64,000 nt of DNA from Pollenia angustigena (Eukaryota > Arthropoda > Insecta > Diptera > Polleniidae), in the NCBI GenBank assembly GCA_930367215.1, contig OV884058.1, positions 174,388,478 to 174,452,477 of the forward strand, in the 5' to 3' direction. A model generated the notes under the pieces. The model searched no databases. It worked only from the letters and a program-made list of their open reading frames with translations, and was not told the DNA's origin. Shown one piece after another: positions 45,638 through 55,753 of the stretch. Position 1 is the first letter of the stretch. Every line of letters starts with the position of its first letter. A program made the translations under genes and the position numbers.

Positions 45638-46215
45638 CAGTGACTCACAGCTTATTTGATGCAGCCAAAATAAAATATTCAAAATATTTTATAGTATTTC
45701 CATTACAGAGAAAAATCTTATATTTTTAATATATTTAAATTATGTGTTTTATTTAATGACAAAAATTAATAAAAAATCTTTTTCCATAAGAAAGATATAG
45801 CAAATTAAATAATTCAGTTACAGTTTTGAGGTCTTAGCTTAAATGATGCACTAAATTAAAAGTATTCAAATTACATAAGCACATTTATATTTCTATTTCG
45901 TAACTATGGCTAATACTTAGTGGGGTATCCCTTTTGATGCAGAACAGCTTTTAGTCTAGAATTCATAGATTCTACCAGTTTTGCTGTATAATCAGGACTA
46001 ATTTTATTCCATTCCTCCTGTAGTGCCCGTTTCAGATCAGTGGCATTAGAAATATTGTGGGTTCTTATTTTATTTTCCAGCACTGACCACAAATTCTCAA
46101 TAACGTTGAGATCTGGACTCTGTGCAGGTGTCTGTACTACATGTGGGCAGTTCCAGATAAGCCAAGTTTTTACAATACCAGATGTATGCTTGGGATCGTT
46201 GTCTTGGTAGAACCT
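45638..46215 (-). mobile_element. Tc1-like element, 3' half
   Basis: TA followed by CAGTGACTCACAGC at 45,636-45,651 looks like a Tc1 terminal repeat. The transposase C-terminal half follows. The other end is missing; at about 46,216 the sequence changes to unrelated DNA. Confidence 0.6.
45910..46215 (-). pseudogene. Tc1-like transposase C-terminal half
   Basis: The minus-strand frame is open from about 46,215 to the stop at 45,910. It shows FYQDNDPKHTSG, the second catalytic aspartate block, and QSPDLNVIENLWSVL with the third catalytic acidic residue, then the usual end QKGYPTKY. The N-terminal paired-like domain and the first aspartate are lost, so it cannot be active. Confidence 0.8.
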
Positions 46216-46240
46216 ATGTCATGTCTCTGTAACGGCTGAA

Positions 46241-46294
46241 GGTTGCATTTTAATGTAAATGGGAGTGGAGAGGATTTTACATTAAAATGCAACC
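46241..46294. repeat. Perfect 19-bp inverted repeat
   Basis: GGTTGCATTTTAATGTAAA (46,241-46,259) is repeated exactly inverted at 46,276-46,294 around a 16-bp purine-rich loop. It could be a tiny MITE or a cruciform site. Confidence 0.6.
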
Positions 46295-46538
46295 GTGCAA
46301 ACTGCTAGAATAATCTTTTTGACAGTTTGTACAGCTGTTCAGGGGGGTGTAAGAGTTTCGCGGAGGAAGGAAAAAAAAGATGGCGGAAACCTTCGGAAAA
46401 AGGCGGGAAAATAGGAGAGGTAGAAGAAGAGTAAAAAGAAGAGTAAGAGTTTTTTTGAGTCCGATGCCCGGAGCGAAAATGATCTTTTTTTTTGGTTTTT
46501 TTCTTTTTTTTGTGCAAAGTTTTGGTTTTTGTGATATA

Positions 46539-47063
46539 CAGTAGAATCCCGATAATTCGTAATCGCAAGGGACCGGCCATTTCTTACGAATTATAGGTTT
46601 TCGATTTAGCGGGGTTTCGATTAAACGGGGTTCAAATAAAATAAATACGAATTAACGGGGTTTTTCAATTTATTTTCCAAAACGATAAAAAAAACATAAA
46701 AAACAATTGTTAAAAATAAAATACATAAAAGTTATATATAAAAATTATTCATGTAACAAACTGATCTTAAGAAAATAAACCCACACCCAAGCAAAAACCC
46801 ATGCAAAAAATAGCGGTAAACAAAAAATCATTCTTTCCACGTTTCTGTTGTTTTTATTACGAATTATAAGTGGCAGTAAGCAAACAATTACGATTTATTA
46901 GAGGTAAAGAAGATTTTTTTTGAAAAAAAATTACGAATTAGCGAGGGGAGCAAAATGTATGGAAATTTTACGAATTAACAAGATTTTTTCAAGGGACCGA
47001 CAGTTTATTACGAATTATCGGGAATTACGATTTATCGGGGTACGAATTATCGGGATTTGACTG
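46539..47063. mobile_element. pogo/Tigger-like MITE
   Basis: Ends CAGTAGAATCCCGATAATTC and the inverted GAATTATCGGGATTTGACTG (two mismatches) are flanked by TA. CAGT starts with CGATAATTCG-rich subterminal repeats recall the pogo/Tigger branch of Tc1/mariner. GAATTA..GGG words recur throughout the 525 bp. It is non-coding. Confidence 0.65.
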
Positions 47064-47199
47064 TATTTATATTTAAAATAAAAAAATTAATTTAAAGATA
47101 AAAAGAATAAAAAAAAATAAATAATAATAATAATAAGAAATAAGTGTTGTAATGAGAAATTTAAAGTTGGAGATTGATTTTTTTTTGGCATGCATAAAC

Positions 47200-47700
47200 A
47201 TTCATACGTATAAATACGAATTCATATTTTCACGCAACACACACATACAACCTTACACATCCATATCACGTAACCATTCAGCCGCATTCAAAACATCCTA
47301 ACATTTATTCCACCGTATATACATCATCCAGCACACACTTTTCATCCATTCCCATATCATTCCGCACACACTTCTCATCCATACACCATCATCGTATTCT
47401 CTTCACCCCTCAGCACTTAACCATCACCCTACATCGGTTCACACGCACTCACCCTACACGCATACGTACTTGTGGTTGGCGCAGCCTCGACCAGCACTGA
47501 CGAGACTGTTTCCAAACCGACCGGGGGAATTATTGGTAATCCTACCCTTAATTTCTGTACACCCGACCGAGCTCGGACTGGTTTTTTTTGGCGCTGAGTT
47601 GAGCCTTGGGGTGGCGAGGGCCGAGAATTTACCTTGGGGCTAAGGTTTGTTTGAGCGGACTAAGTAGGACGGGTATACATATATATATTTTTATTTGGTG
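47200..47700 (+). other. C-rich stretch with a PBS-like site, possible LTR end and leader
   Basis: From about 47,230 to 47,470 the plus strand is very C-rich and G-poor (ACACAC, CATCC, CACCC words), then changes to a GC-rich mixed stretch at 47,477. The junction carries TGGCGCAGCC, which resembles a tRNA-Ser primer-binding site used by some gypsy-group elements. A degraded LTR with leader would fit, but no second LTR or retroviral protein was found, so this is tentative. Confidence 0.3.
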
Positions 47701-48015
47701 AGCTCACTACGTATGGAAATGTCTTGAGGGGAAGGAAAATTGAGCATGGAGTAAAGGAAAATAACAGGAAAATATCAAAGTGTAATTTCAACTAAAGTTA
47801 CATTATTAATTGACTGATCAGCTAGAGAGCCGGTTAACCTGCCTGTGTCGCCAAAATAAATTTGTATTGTCAACTTAGTCAAACGATATCAAACAAAACC
47901 TTTCAAACTTTAGTTGCAGTTTGCTCATCGACCGTTGATGCTTGTTTTTATTTAATCAATGAAAATTTGACATCTGTTTTCAATCAGCAATATAAGAAAA
48001 CCATAAGCATTTTTT

Positions 48016-48017
<2 letters not shown>

Positions 48018-48076
<59 letters not shown>
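48018..48076. repeat. (TA)n microsatellite
   Basis: A run of about 28 TA units immediately upstream of the ncd-like remnant. Open frames across it are artefacts. Confidence 0.95.
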
Positions 48077-48080
<4 letters not shown>

Positions 48081-48097
48081 CATTTATATATGTAGGG

Positions 48098-48945
48098 ATG
48101 GAAAGTGCTCTAAATTCAAAGTCTGGAGAACATGCTTCTTCACGCAAGGCTGCAAGTTCAAACACTCATTCCCAAACACGAAGTAATTCTACATGCGGCA
48201 AACGTGATGTGAAACATATAGGATCTACTTCAGCACCTATACCGACTACAAAATTAAAACTTACGTCAACAACTGGATCTGCCAACAATAAGCCTGTAAA
48301 AATGCAGTAACGCGCACGGCAGGACAAATCAATAGACCGAAAACTAGTAGTGTTACAGTTGGGCAAACAACTTCTTTAAAGAAACCAACAGCAGCTACCG
48401 CAAGTTCAGCAAAATATGTATCAACAATGCTTAATCCTTTTAATAAACACATTTCTCATAACAAATTAAAGCAAGAAGAAGCTGAAGCAGTTAAGGCTCG
48501 AAATGTATTTTTAGATAACCAAGTTAGGTTACTTAAAGAAGAAAAATGAAACTACTGAAAAACTGAGTTGTTTCACAAAAGTGTACCAAGAACAAATCGA
48601 TGCTTGCCTGGAAAAATACAGTGCCTTATAAGATACAGTTGACACCCAAACTGATGTAGTGAAAAGATTAGAAAGATTGCATCAACAGTTGGCAGAGACA
48701 CAAGCTCAACTTGTTGCAATTGAAGAAAAGTTTAAAAATACTTTAAAGGAAAAAGAAACCCTACAAAAACAAAATCAATTGCAGCAGGACGAACTGGAAA
48801 AATTGTCAATAGTGAATAATAAATTAACGCATGAACGTGATGAAATAAGCAACGAGGTGTTTGAGTTGCGAGAACGCTAAAAAGTTCTAGCAGAAAGTCA
48901 TTCCGCTGTTTTGCAAGAACTAACTGAGTGCAACGAACACGTATT
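48098..48945 (+). pseudogene. ncd: Kinesin-14 ncd-like pseudogene lacking the motor
   Basis: ATG at 48,098 starts a Ser/Thr-rich basic region beginning MES. After a shift near 48,298 it continues, and after another at about 48,546 it enters a coiled coil (LERLHQQLAETQAQLVAIEE, then KNTLKEKETLQKQ). The order and wording resemble the tail and stalk of the fly minus-end kinesin Ncd, a meiotic and mitotic spindle motor. In-frame stops lie at about 48,630 and 48,878. The frame ends near TECNEHV, just before where the motor domain should start; none of the roughly 340-residue motor is present. No introns interrupt it, so a retrocopy is possible. Confidence 0.5.
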
Positions 48946-49182
48946 AGCATTTTAAGCAATTCCTCAGTTGCAAATTCTAGGATGATTGATCTCCCTTCAA
49001 CCTCTCATCTACATGGAACTGTGGAAAGGGTTCAAATACGTGTGAACGATCAGGATGATGGTGCAGTTGGCACTAACGTTTTTAATTCTGAAGTAACCAC
49101 CTCCAGCCAAAGATTCCATGAACATTTTGTTGCACAAAATGCAAGCACTCCAAAATCAAAACCGCGAAAGGAGATTATTTAA

Positions 49183-49895
49183 ATTTTAGAAGATATAACG
49201 CTACCTCCATTGCCTAGAGCTGAACCGGCTGAAGGTCAAAACTGTGAGGTCAGAGATGCGCCAGTTGATGCTTATTCCCTACCCCCCGCCATGCCGACGA
49301 AAATATCTGATTTCAAAAATCACCCTCGCTATGCGATCAAAAGGTCGCTATTCGACAAGAAGGAGATTTATTTGGTAGACGCGCCTGTGCTTGGCAAAGT
49401 AAAGGGACATAATGTTTATTGCCAAAGCAATATCCACACGCTATATTCAGTGGACGCTTGGAGAAGGAAGCAAAGGGCCATTAAACCAAACGAAGGACCA
49501 TTCAAAACCATTACCACAAAAACAAACAGAGTTAAGAACTTGTACGGTATATGGCAAACGCTACCCATAATAATAGACCACCGGTAATTGAAGAAACGAT
49601 ACCACGAAACGAATATGGGACGGTATATTTATTTAAACCGTTACCAGAAGGTACGGTTCACATTGCTGCTGTCAATATGGAATTAACGTGCAATGCTTTG
49701 AAAGTAGAATTTGCCTTTGGTGTAAGTGGTTTTTATTTCGATCGTGGCACCCGTCACGCAATAATTGATGGGGTGGTGGTGAGGATGGAGCATCAAGAGA
49801 AATTAGTGGACGCATGGTGTGCAAACCCAGGAGAGATCCACAAAAAGGAACCATGCAGTAAAGTGAAAGGGACATGTTCACTGCACTGCGACTGA
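49183..49895 (+). pseudogene. Xpc: Xpc/Rad4 C-terminal fragment (BHD1-3)
   Basis: 49,183-49,587 encodes FKNHPRYAIKRSLF, VYCQSNIHTLYSVDAWRRK and the LYGIWQT motif. After a one-base shift at about 49,555-49,590 the adjoining frame gives IPRNEYGTVYLFKPLPEGTV and GVSGFYFDRGTRHAIIDGVV. These are the beta-hairpin domains of the XPC/Rad4 damage sensor (Drosophila mus210), which binds distorted DNA in nucleotide excision repair. The transglutaminase-like part is absent and the final conserved basic tail is replaced. The same frame extends upstream to about 48,930 with one stop at 49,180-49,182. It is a partial, broken copy. Confidence 0.65.
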
Positions 49896-50791
49896 ATGAT
49901 CCTATCTATATTCCCAATTCGGCTTTATCCATTCTTTTATCACCTACGGAATCTCCAAAACTTTTTTCAACTGCACCAGACGAGGAAAAACATCAAACTT
50001 GTTTAACCTCATTACTTTCTCAAAATTCAAAATTCATTTCTTCAAAAAACAATTCCAGTTTTGCTAAAACGCCTACTGCGCCTGCAGAGATATATCTCGA
50101 TTCTGCACCTGTCGATAATCCCAGTTTGAACGCTTCCTCCCAATTAACCCCTAACGTGGCTTTATCAAAAATGTCTTCACCTTCAACAGGCAAGCATAAA
50201 AATAATTTGAAATCAACGCCAATAATATACCATACTTTATCTTCCAACAATTCAACCTCCATTTCACCTTTTGTTCAAAAACCTCATGTATGTTCTTCCA
50301 GTCGGGAAATATGACATTTTACCAATTCTGTTTCAACGTTAAATAGTACTTACAATTCAAGCATTTCGAAATCTTGTAATAATACCACATCTGAATACTT
50401 TCCGGACTCAATGATAGATACCACTAATGAAACTCCCAACTCCACAAAAATAGTTTCGGAAACGCAAAATCAGAGTTTTGAAATTATAAAACATCCATTG
50501 AAATTGTCAGAGGTGATGATCCCACATGCTTGTAAAAGTACAAAAAAACATTTTTGCATTTTTTGTAAAACATTACAAACTAAATTATCCAGGCATATGT
50601 CCCTCAAACACAAATCTGAAAAGAAAATTAAAGAAATTTTAAAATTACCGTTCATTTCAAAAGAACGAATGAAAACAATGGAAGAACTGAGGAAAAAGGG
50701 GGATTTTTTACACAATACCAGTGAAGAGTACAATACCGGGATATTAATTGTAAGCAGACAACCATATCTGAGAAAACTTAAGAATCCTTAA
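49874..50791 (+). pseudogene. Ser/Thr-rich protein with one zinc finger, one in-frame stop
   Basis: One frame runs from about 49,874 to 50,791 with a single TGA at 50,312-50,314. The first two thirds are low-complexity Ser/Thr/Pro/Asn. The end carries a compact zinc-finger motif, CIFCKTLQTKLSRHMSLKH, followed by a basic helical stretch (ERMKTMEELRKKGDFLHN). This finger plus leader recalls proteins of unknown function linked to tyrosine recombinases or transposons; from memory only. It follows the Xpc remnant within 100 bp on the same strand. Confidence 0.4.
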
Positions 50792-50869
50792 TGCCGTCCC
50801 AGCAAGTGTATATAACATATGAACATAAAAGATTTAAAACTTCATTTTTTGATTTAAGAAATAAATATG

Positions 50870-51775
50870 GTAAATAGAATTCACATTTCAATAAATACAA
50901 TTTTGTAAAAGAAAAAAAAAAGAAAATTGGAATTTATAATTTTAAGTAACGAGTGTTATGTGGTGTGAAGTTTTATGTGTTTTAATGTTTTTAAATCGGT
51001 TATATACATGAACATTTTTGGTTGAGATCAATGTCAGGTACATATGTATGTAGATGCGTGTAATGTTTTGTAAATGTTTTATAAGAAAATGATGTGTAAG
51101 AGTAATGTGAAAATTGTAGAAGTAGGTAAATAAAATTCAAATTTCAATACACACAAAAACAAATAAAATTGGAATTTTTAAATCCATTATATACATATAC
51201 ATTATTTACATTTTTGGTTGAGATCAATGTAGATGCGTGTTATGTTTTGTAAATGTTGTGTAAGTAAATGAAGTGTAAAAGTAATATGAAGTGTAAAACT
51301 AGGTAAATAAAATTCAAACTTCAATACACACAATTTTGCAAAAGAAAAAATAAATAAAATTGGAATTTTTAAATCCATGATAAACATATACATTATTTAC
51401 ATTTTTGGTTGAGATCGATATCAGCTACATATCGTCATATTAAATGCAAACGGACGTAACTACACTTTTTAATTTTTTACAGGAGAAGCAAAAAACTTTA
51501 CAAAATCAATAACAACAAGGTGTAATTGGCGTTTAAATTTCTTTAATAAAATCGCCATTTTTGATCGTAGGATTCTAAAATTTTGCTTGAATATATATTT
51601 TGATAAAACGAACCATAATTGATAAAAAACTCAATTTCAAAATTTTGTGTAGTTACGTCCGTTTGCATTTAATATGACGATATGTAGATGCGTGTTATGT
51701 TTTGTAAATGTTGTGTAAGTAAATGAGGTGTAAAAGTAATGTGAAAAGTGTAAAATTAGGTAAATATAAAAATTC
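50870..51775 (+). repeat. Direct repeats of about 180-256 bp
   Basis: Three to four degenerate copies begin GGTAAATAAAATTCAA (50,870, 51,125, 51,303, partly 51,757) and contain TTTTTGGTTGAGATC and GTAGATGCGTG. The third is interrupted by the MITE at 51,429-51,683. No gene is seen in these or in 51,776-52,050. Confidence 0.65.
51429..51683. mobile_element. GCAAA..GTAAC MITE family, copy C
   Basis: The ends CGTCATATTAAATGCAAACG and their exact inverted copy lie inside the third tandem unit, whose uninterrupted neighbours show the empty site. The inner terminus and the TTTTACAGGAGAAG phrase are shared with copies A and B. Confidence 0.7.
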
Positions 51776-52978
51776 ATAGAGAAACAAAATAAAATTTTAT
51801 ACACATATGTATATGTTTAAAGCATTATTAAATCAGTTAGGATATAACATAAAAATGTGTATGGTAAACATGAAGAAGATATGAAGTGTTCTGAAATAAA
51901 GCTTTTTAACTTTAAATAAATAGTTTTAACGATTATAACTAAAGCTATTTAAAAAATTATAAAAAGGAAAACGCTATTAAATTTAAAAACAAAAATTTAT
52001 TTATTAATGTAGTGTATCAAGAAGTCTGTCCAGCCAAAATTACAAAAAATTTACCTATTTGAAACACATAAAATCTTCTGCTTAAAACTCGGCTCCTTCA
52101 TACTAGCATTGAAAAATCGAAGAATAAAATAAATTCGAATTCGAATAAAAAGATGTAAAATATCTTCATGCTTGATGGATCCACAGCAAAAATAAAGTTC
52201 TTCCTTAACCAGTTCCTTGAACATTATTTGACGTAAATTATCTCGATGACAATTCTGATTAAATATGCTATGAAATTTACTCTCTAAAACAGTAAAATAA
52301 TCAACGAAGCCTTGCGGGGGTTTGACTAAGTGGCATTTGTCAAACTGCTTCTCCTTTGTAAAACCATAATCCTTCGGAGCCTCTTCGTTGTCTTCAAATG
52401 TTGGCAGCGTGAACTCGCATACGTGCGCTTGGTGCAGTTCGTAATAAAAATAGCCACAAATATAGGCAAATGCACTAGTTGCCAGGACATTCCTTTCATC
52501 CCTATCAACAACTTTAGCAAAATTTGCAAAATTAGATCCCAGATCGCACACAAACTGGCAAGGTTTTAATCCTATAACTTGTAATTTAGATATTGCCTTA
52601 ACTATATACTTCTTCATAAATGTTCCTTTACAGTTACCATGGACAAAGAAGTAAGCTACTGCTTAAGACCAAATATTTCCTCCTATACCACTTGCCGTAA
52701 TAACCATAGCGCTTGTTTCTATATTTCGTGAACGATTTTCGTCCCCGAAATCCTGAAGGCCTATTATTTTGTCTTTGAATCTATCGTATTCAAGAAAACT
52801 TTTTAAAGACATTTCGTCACATGATACACTAACATATTTCTCTTCCGATATAAAACTGCGCGCGCGTACTTTTAATACTTCATAAGTTCTATTTAAATTA
52901 CCCGGAGTTTTTGGCCAGTCCTTCACAAAACGTTGTAAAGTTCTAACATCTGGCCAATCTAATAGTTTACGTAAATAC

Positions 52979-54253
52979 TAGAGTTGTCAATTATTCGCCT
53001 TTCAGCTTTGTTCGAATAATTCAAATAATTGTTTTTGTTCTTTCGATCTAACGATTAAATCTGAAAAATTATTCAATTAATCGATGAGAATAACGAATAA
53101 AAAAAAATTACATATTTTAAATAAGATACATCCGTCCGTTAATTTACAACTATGGAAAATCTTCCATTTTCTTCTTTATTTTTTCTTAAATCCACTATGA
53201 CTTCTTTTTTTTTGATGCGTACAACTTTTCATCTAAACTCCATATCGTTATATTACTTAAAGGAATCGTAAAATCCGATACAACTTTGGATTTTCGAAAG
53301 GCGTTTGCAGACCTTCCATCTTCAGCCAAACTTCTGCGTACAACTTCTTCTATAAAACAACCGCTGTCTCTCTGTTTGTATTTTTCCATTAGAAGAAGTT
53401 CGGCATATTTTGATGTAGTTGGATTATCTTCTACAACATCGTTTTCTATTTTAATATTGTGACACTTATGCTATGTTCACACTTTAAACACGAGGTGATT
53501 AACCATATATTGAAGCTATTTGTTAATCACTTAAAATTGACATTAATGCAACTTAATCACTTCATTAATCACATCGAATCCTCTGAGCGTACCTCAAACT
53601 GAGTATAATATAGAATCGGTCACCATGTAAGTACCTCTCGCGTGTACAACCGACCATGGTTTCTTTTTAATGTTTTCATTTGACTTTAAATAATTCGTAA
53701 ATTTTTAACATTTCATAATTAATATGTATAAAATGATGTTCTGATCACTTTATAAAAGTATTTTTATCCATTTTTAATAATTTAAAGAAATTTAAATTTG
53801 CTTGTTGCATTTCTTTCTTTATCATCTGTACGGCTCTGATTAACTTAATCAACATTTCATGAAAATTGTTTAACGTTTGATTTAAAAAGAAAACAGCTGT
53901 TACAATTGTTTATCAGAGATTTGTTTAATACAAACATAACATACATATGTATTTGAAATACAATGAATACTTAACACGGTTTTTGCCTACCAAACATTGA
54001 GATTAATTACAATGAGGGCTATAGCAACAATAAAATCGCTAAAAACGTATTAGAATGAATCAAATTATAAGCTTTTATTTCTTATTAGTCTTTTATTAAT
54101 TTATTTTTTTAATAAAAAAAATTATTCGATTAATCGATATTATTTAATTGATTTATTCGTTATTCGAAAATCGCCATTTTAAAATTATTCGAACAAGAGT
54201 TTGTTTTTGTTTGATCGATTAATCGAATTATTCTTAATCGGTTGACAACTCTA
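52979..54253. mobile_element. hAT-like element inside the P-like transposase, duplication GTAAATAC
   Basis: Ends TAGAGTTGTCAA and TTGACAACTCTA are exact inverted repeats and GTAAATAC is duplicated on both sides (52,971-52,978; 54,254-54,261). ATTATTCGATTAATCG-type words crowd both subterminal regions. Removing the element and one duplication copy joins the P-like frame without a shift. Confidence 0.8.
53195..53465 (-). pseudogene. Unrecognised coding-like fragment inside the hAT element
   Basis: A minus-strand frame of about 90 residues (ENDVVEDNPTTSKYAELLL, then EKYKQRDSGCFIEEVVRRSL) has balanced composition unlike the AT-rich surroundings and ends in a Lys run. No known domain was recognised; it may be a leftover of the element's own protein or a captured sequence. 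Confidence 0.3.
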
Positions 54254-55059
54254 GTAAATACCGATAGACAAGGGAAGAGAGAAAGTAAATAGCTAGGGCA
54301 ATTAATTTTAATCCAACACTATACCGACGATTTTTAGGATCTCGATTATGATTTACTAAACTATTATTTAAACATACCGACATTGAATTAGAAATTTTAG
54401 AAGACATGTCATTCTTCTTCCAATTTTTTCACTTTTTCCTTATATTTAACTAACCGACTTGTTAACCTTGCATTTTCTGCACTTATTTTCGACTTAAGCC
54501 GACGTACTGCTAAATACTGTGAACGGTAATGGTCAAGTGCACTTTGTAAAGTCTTAATTTTTATTGAGTTTGTATTTGTTTTACCGCCACGTATTTGGGT
54601 ATCTACGTCATCTTCCGTACTATAGTTGCATTTCCTTCACCTTCATTATTTCGGACCACACTTACAGTCGTTGCTATGTCCATATCTACTAAACTATCAA
54701 TACACTCTATTCTATTTTCTGTTTGTGCACAGTTGGAAATTGGAATTTGAGTATGATTTAATTTTGAAACTGTACTACTTAATTTACGATTTATTTCAGA
54801 ACCTTCATTCTTAGGAACAGCATGTTTAGAAATTCTGTTGCCAAAAATGAACTTGTCCGAAAAATGCCGACTGCATGCATATAAACGTTTCACCTTAGAT
54901 TTCACATTTAAAATGCGAAGCCATTCGGCACGTCTAAAAAATTAAATTTAAAAAAATAATATATTAAACTAATTGATATTAGACATGCAAAAGTAAATAG
55001 CTACAAATACAAGACTTTAACGCCAAACAAAATAATACAAAGCAAATATTTATGTATAC

Positions 55060-55745
55060 CAGAGCTGTAAATAAATCATTCATTTTTGATTTTAACTCAT
55101 TAATGAATTATTAGCAAATTTTTAATTAATTCTTTTCACACAAATAAATGAATTTAATGAAATTCGATTGAATTTTAAAAAAATAAATTTTCCACAATAC
55201 ACAAATATGAGATTATTTAAACAAAAAATTATTGTTAAACACACTTTTAATAATATTTTACACTATTTGATAAAAATAAAAATTTAAGTTTCTTTTAGCA
55301 AATAAACAAAATTTTTCCATTTTGATAGGATTTTCGCCTATACCTAATAATTTAATTCCTATTTTGCAGCTACCTGACAATTCCATTCCAATGCAAAATC
55401 AATTCAAATTTCAATCAATTCAGTTCAAATGAGTTGGAAATGAATTGCTAATTCTTTTTTTCTAATTCATTTTAAATTAATTCAAAATCAATTCAATTCA
55501 AATGAATTTGTAAAGTGAATTGTAATTCACTTAAAGAAATTCGTTTGAATTGGAAACTAATTGCAATTCATTTTACAAATTCATTTGAATTGGAAAACGA
55601 ATTGAAATGCATATCTGTCTATTTCATTTGAATTGACTCAAATTTCATTCAATTCATTTATTTGTGTCAAAAGAACTAATTCAAAATTTGCTAATTCAAT
55701 GCATGAATGATTAATTCAAAAATGAATGATTCATTTAGAGCTCTG
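55060..55745. mobile_element. hAT-type MITE with CAGAGCT ends and AATTCATT arrays
   Basis: CAGAGCTGTAAATAAATCAT at the left and the inverted CAGAGCTCTAAATGAATCAT at the right bound 686 bp. Flanks ATGTATAC and ATGGTTAC may be a decayed 8-bp duplication. AATTCATTTGAATT words fill the interior in both orientations. Confidence 0.6.
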
Positions 55746-55753
55746 ATGGTTAC

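Larger units (their letters stand above)
52051..54943 (-). pseudogene. P-element-like (THAP) transposase, internally deleted and interrupted
   Basis: Minus strand, in order: an acceptor at about 54,944, then WLRILNVKSKVKRLYACSRH, the second half of a THAP zinc finger; after a frameshift a leucine-zipper-like coiled coil (54,420-54,600); RDPKNRRYSVGLK, broken by the hAT insertion at 52,979-54,253; then WPDVRTLQRF, the SCDEMSLKS and IIGLQDFG blocks, an in-frame TAA at 52,661, VCDLGSN, and a C-terminal part ending at 52,051. These blocks follow P and THAP9-type transposases. About 300 residues between the CDLGSN block and the C-terminal helix region are missing, as in internally deleted P elements. 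The first THAP exon was not found. Confidence 0.7.

Noticed and set aside
47862..48165. Frames running through (IY)n repeats
   Set aside because: Pure translation of the (TA)n microsatellite.
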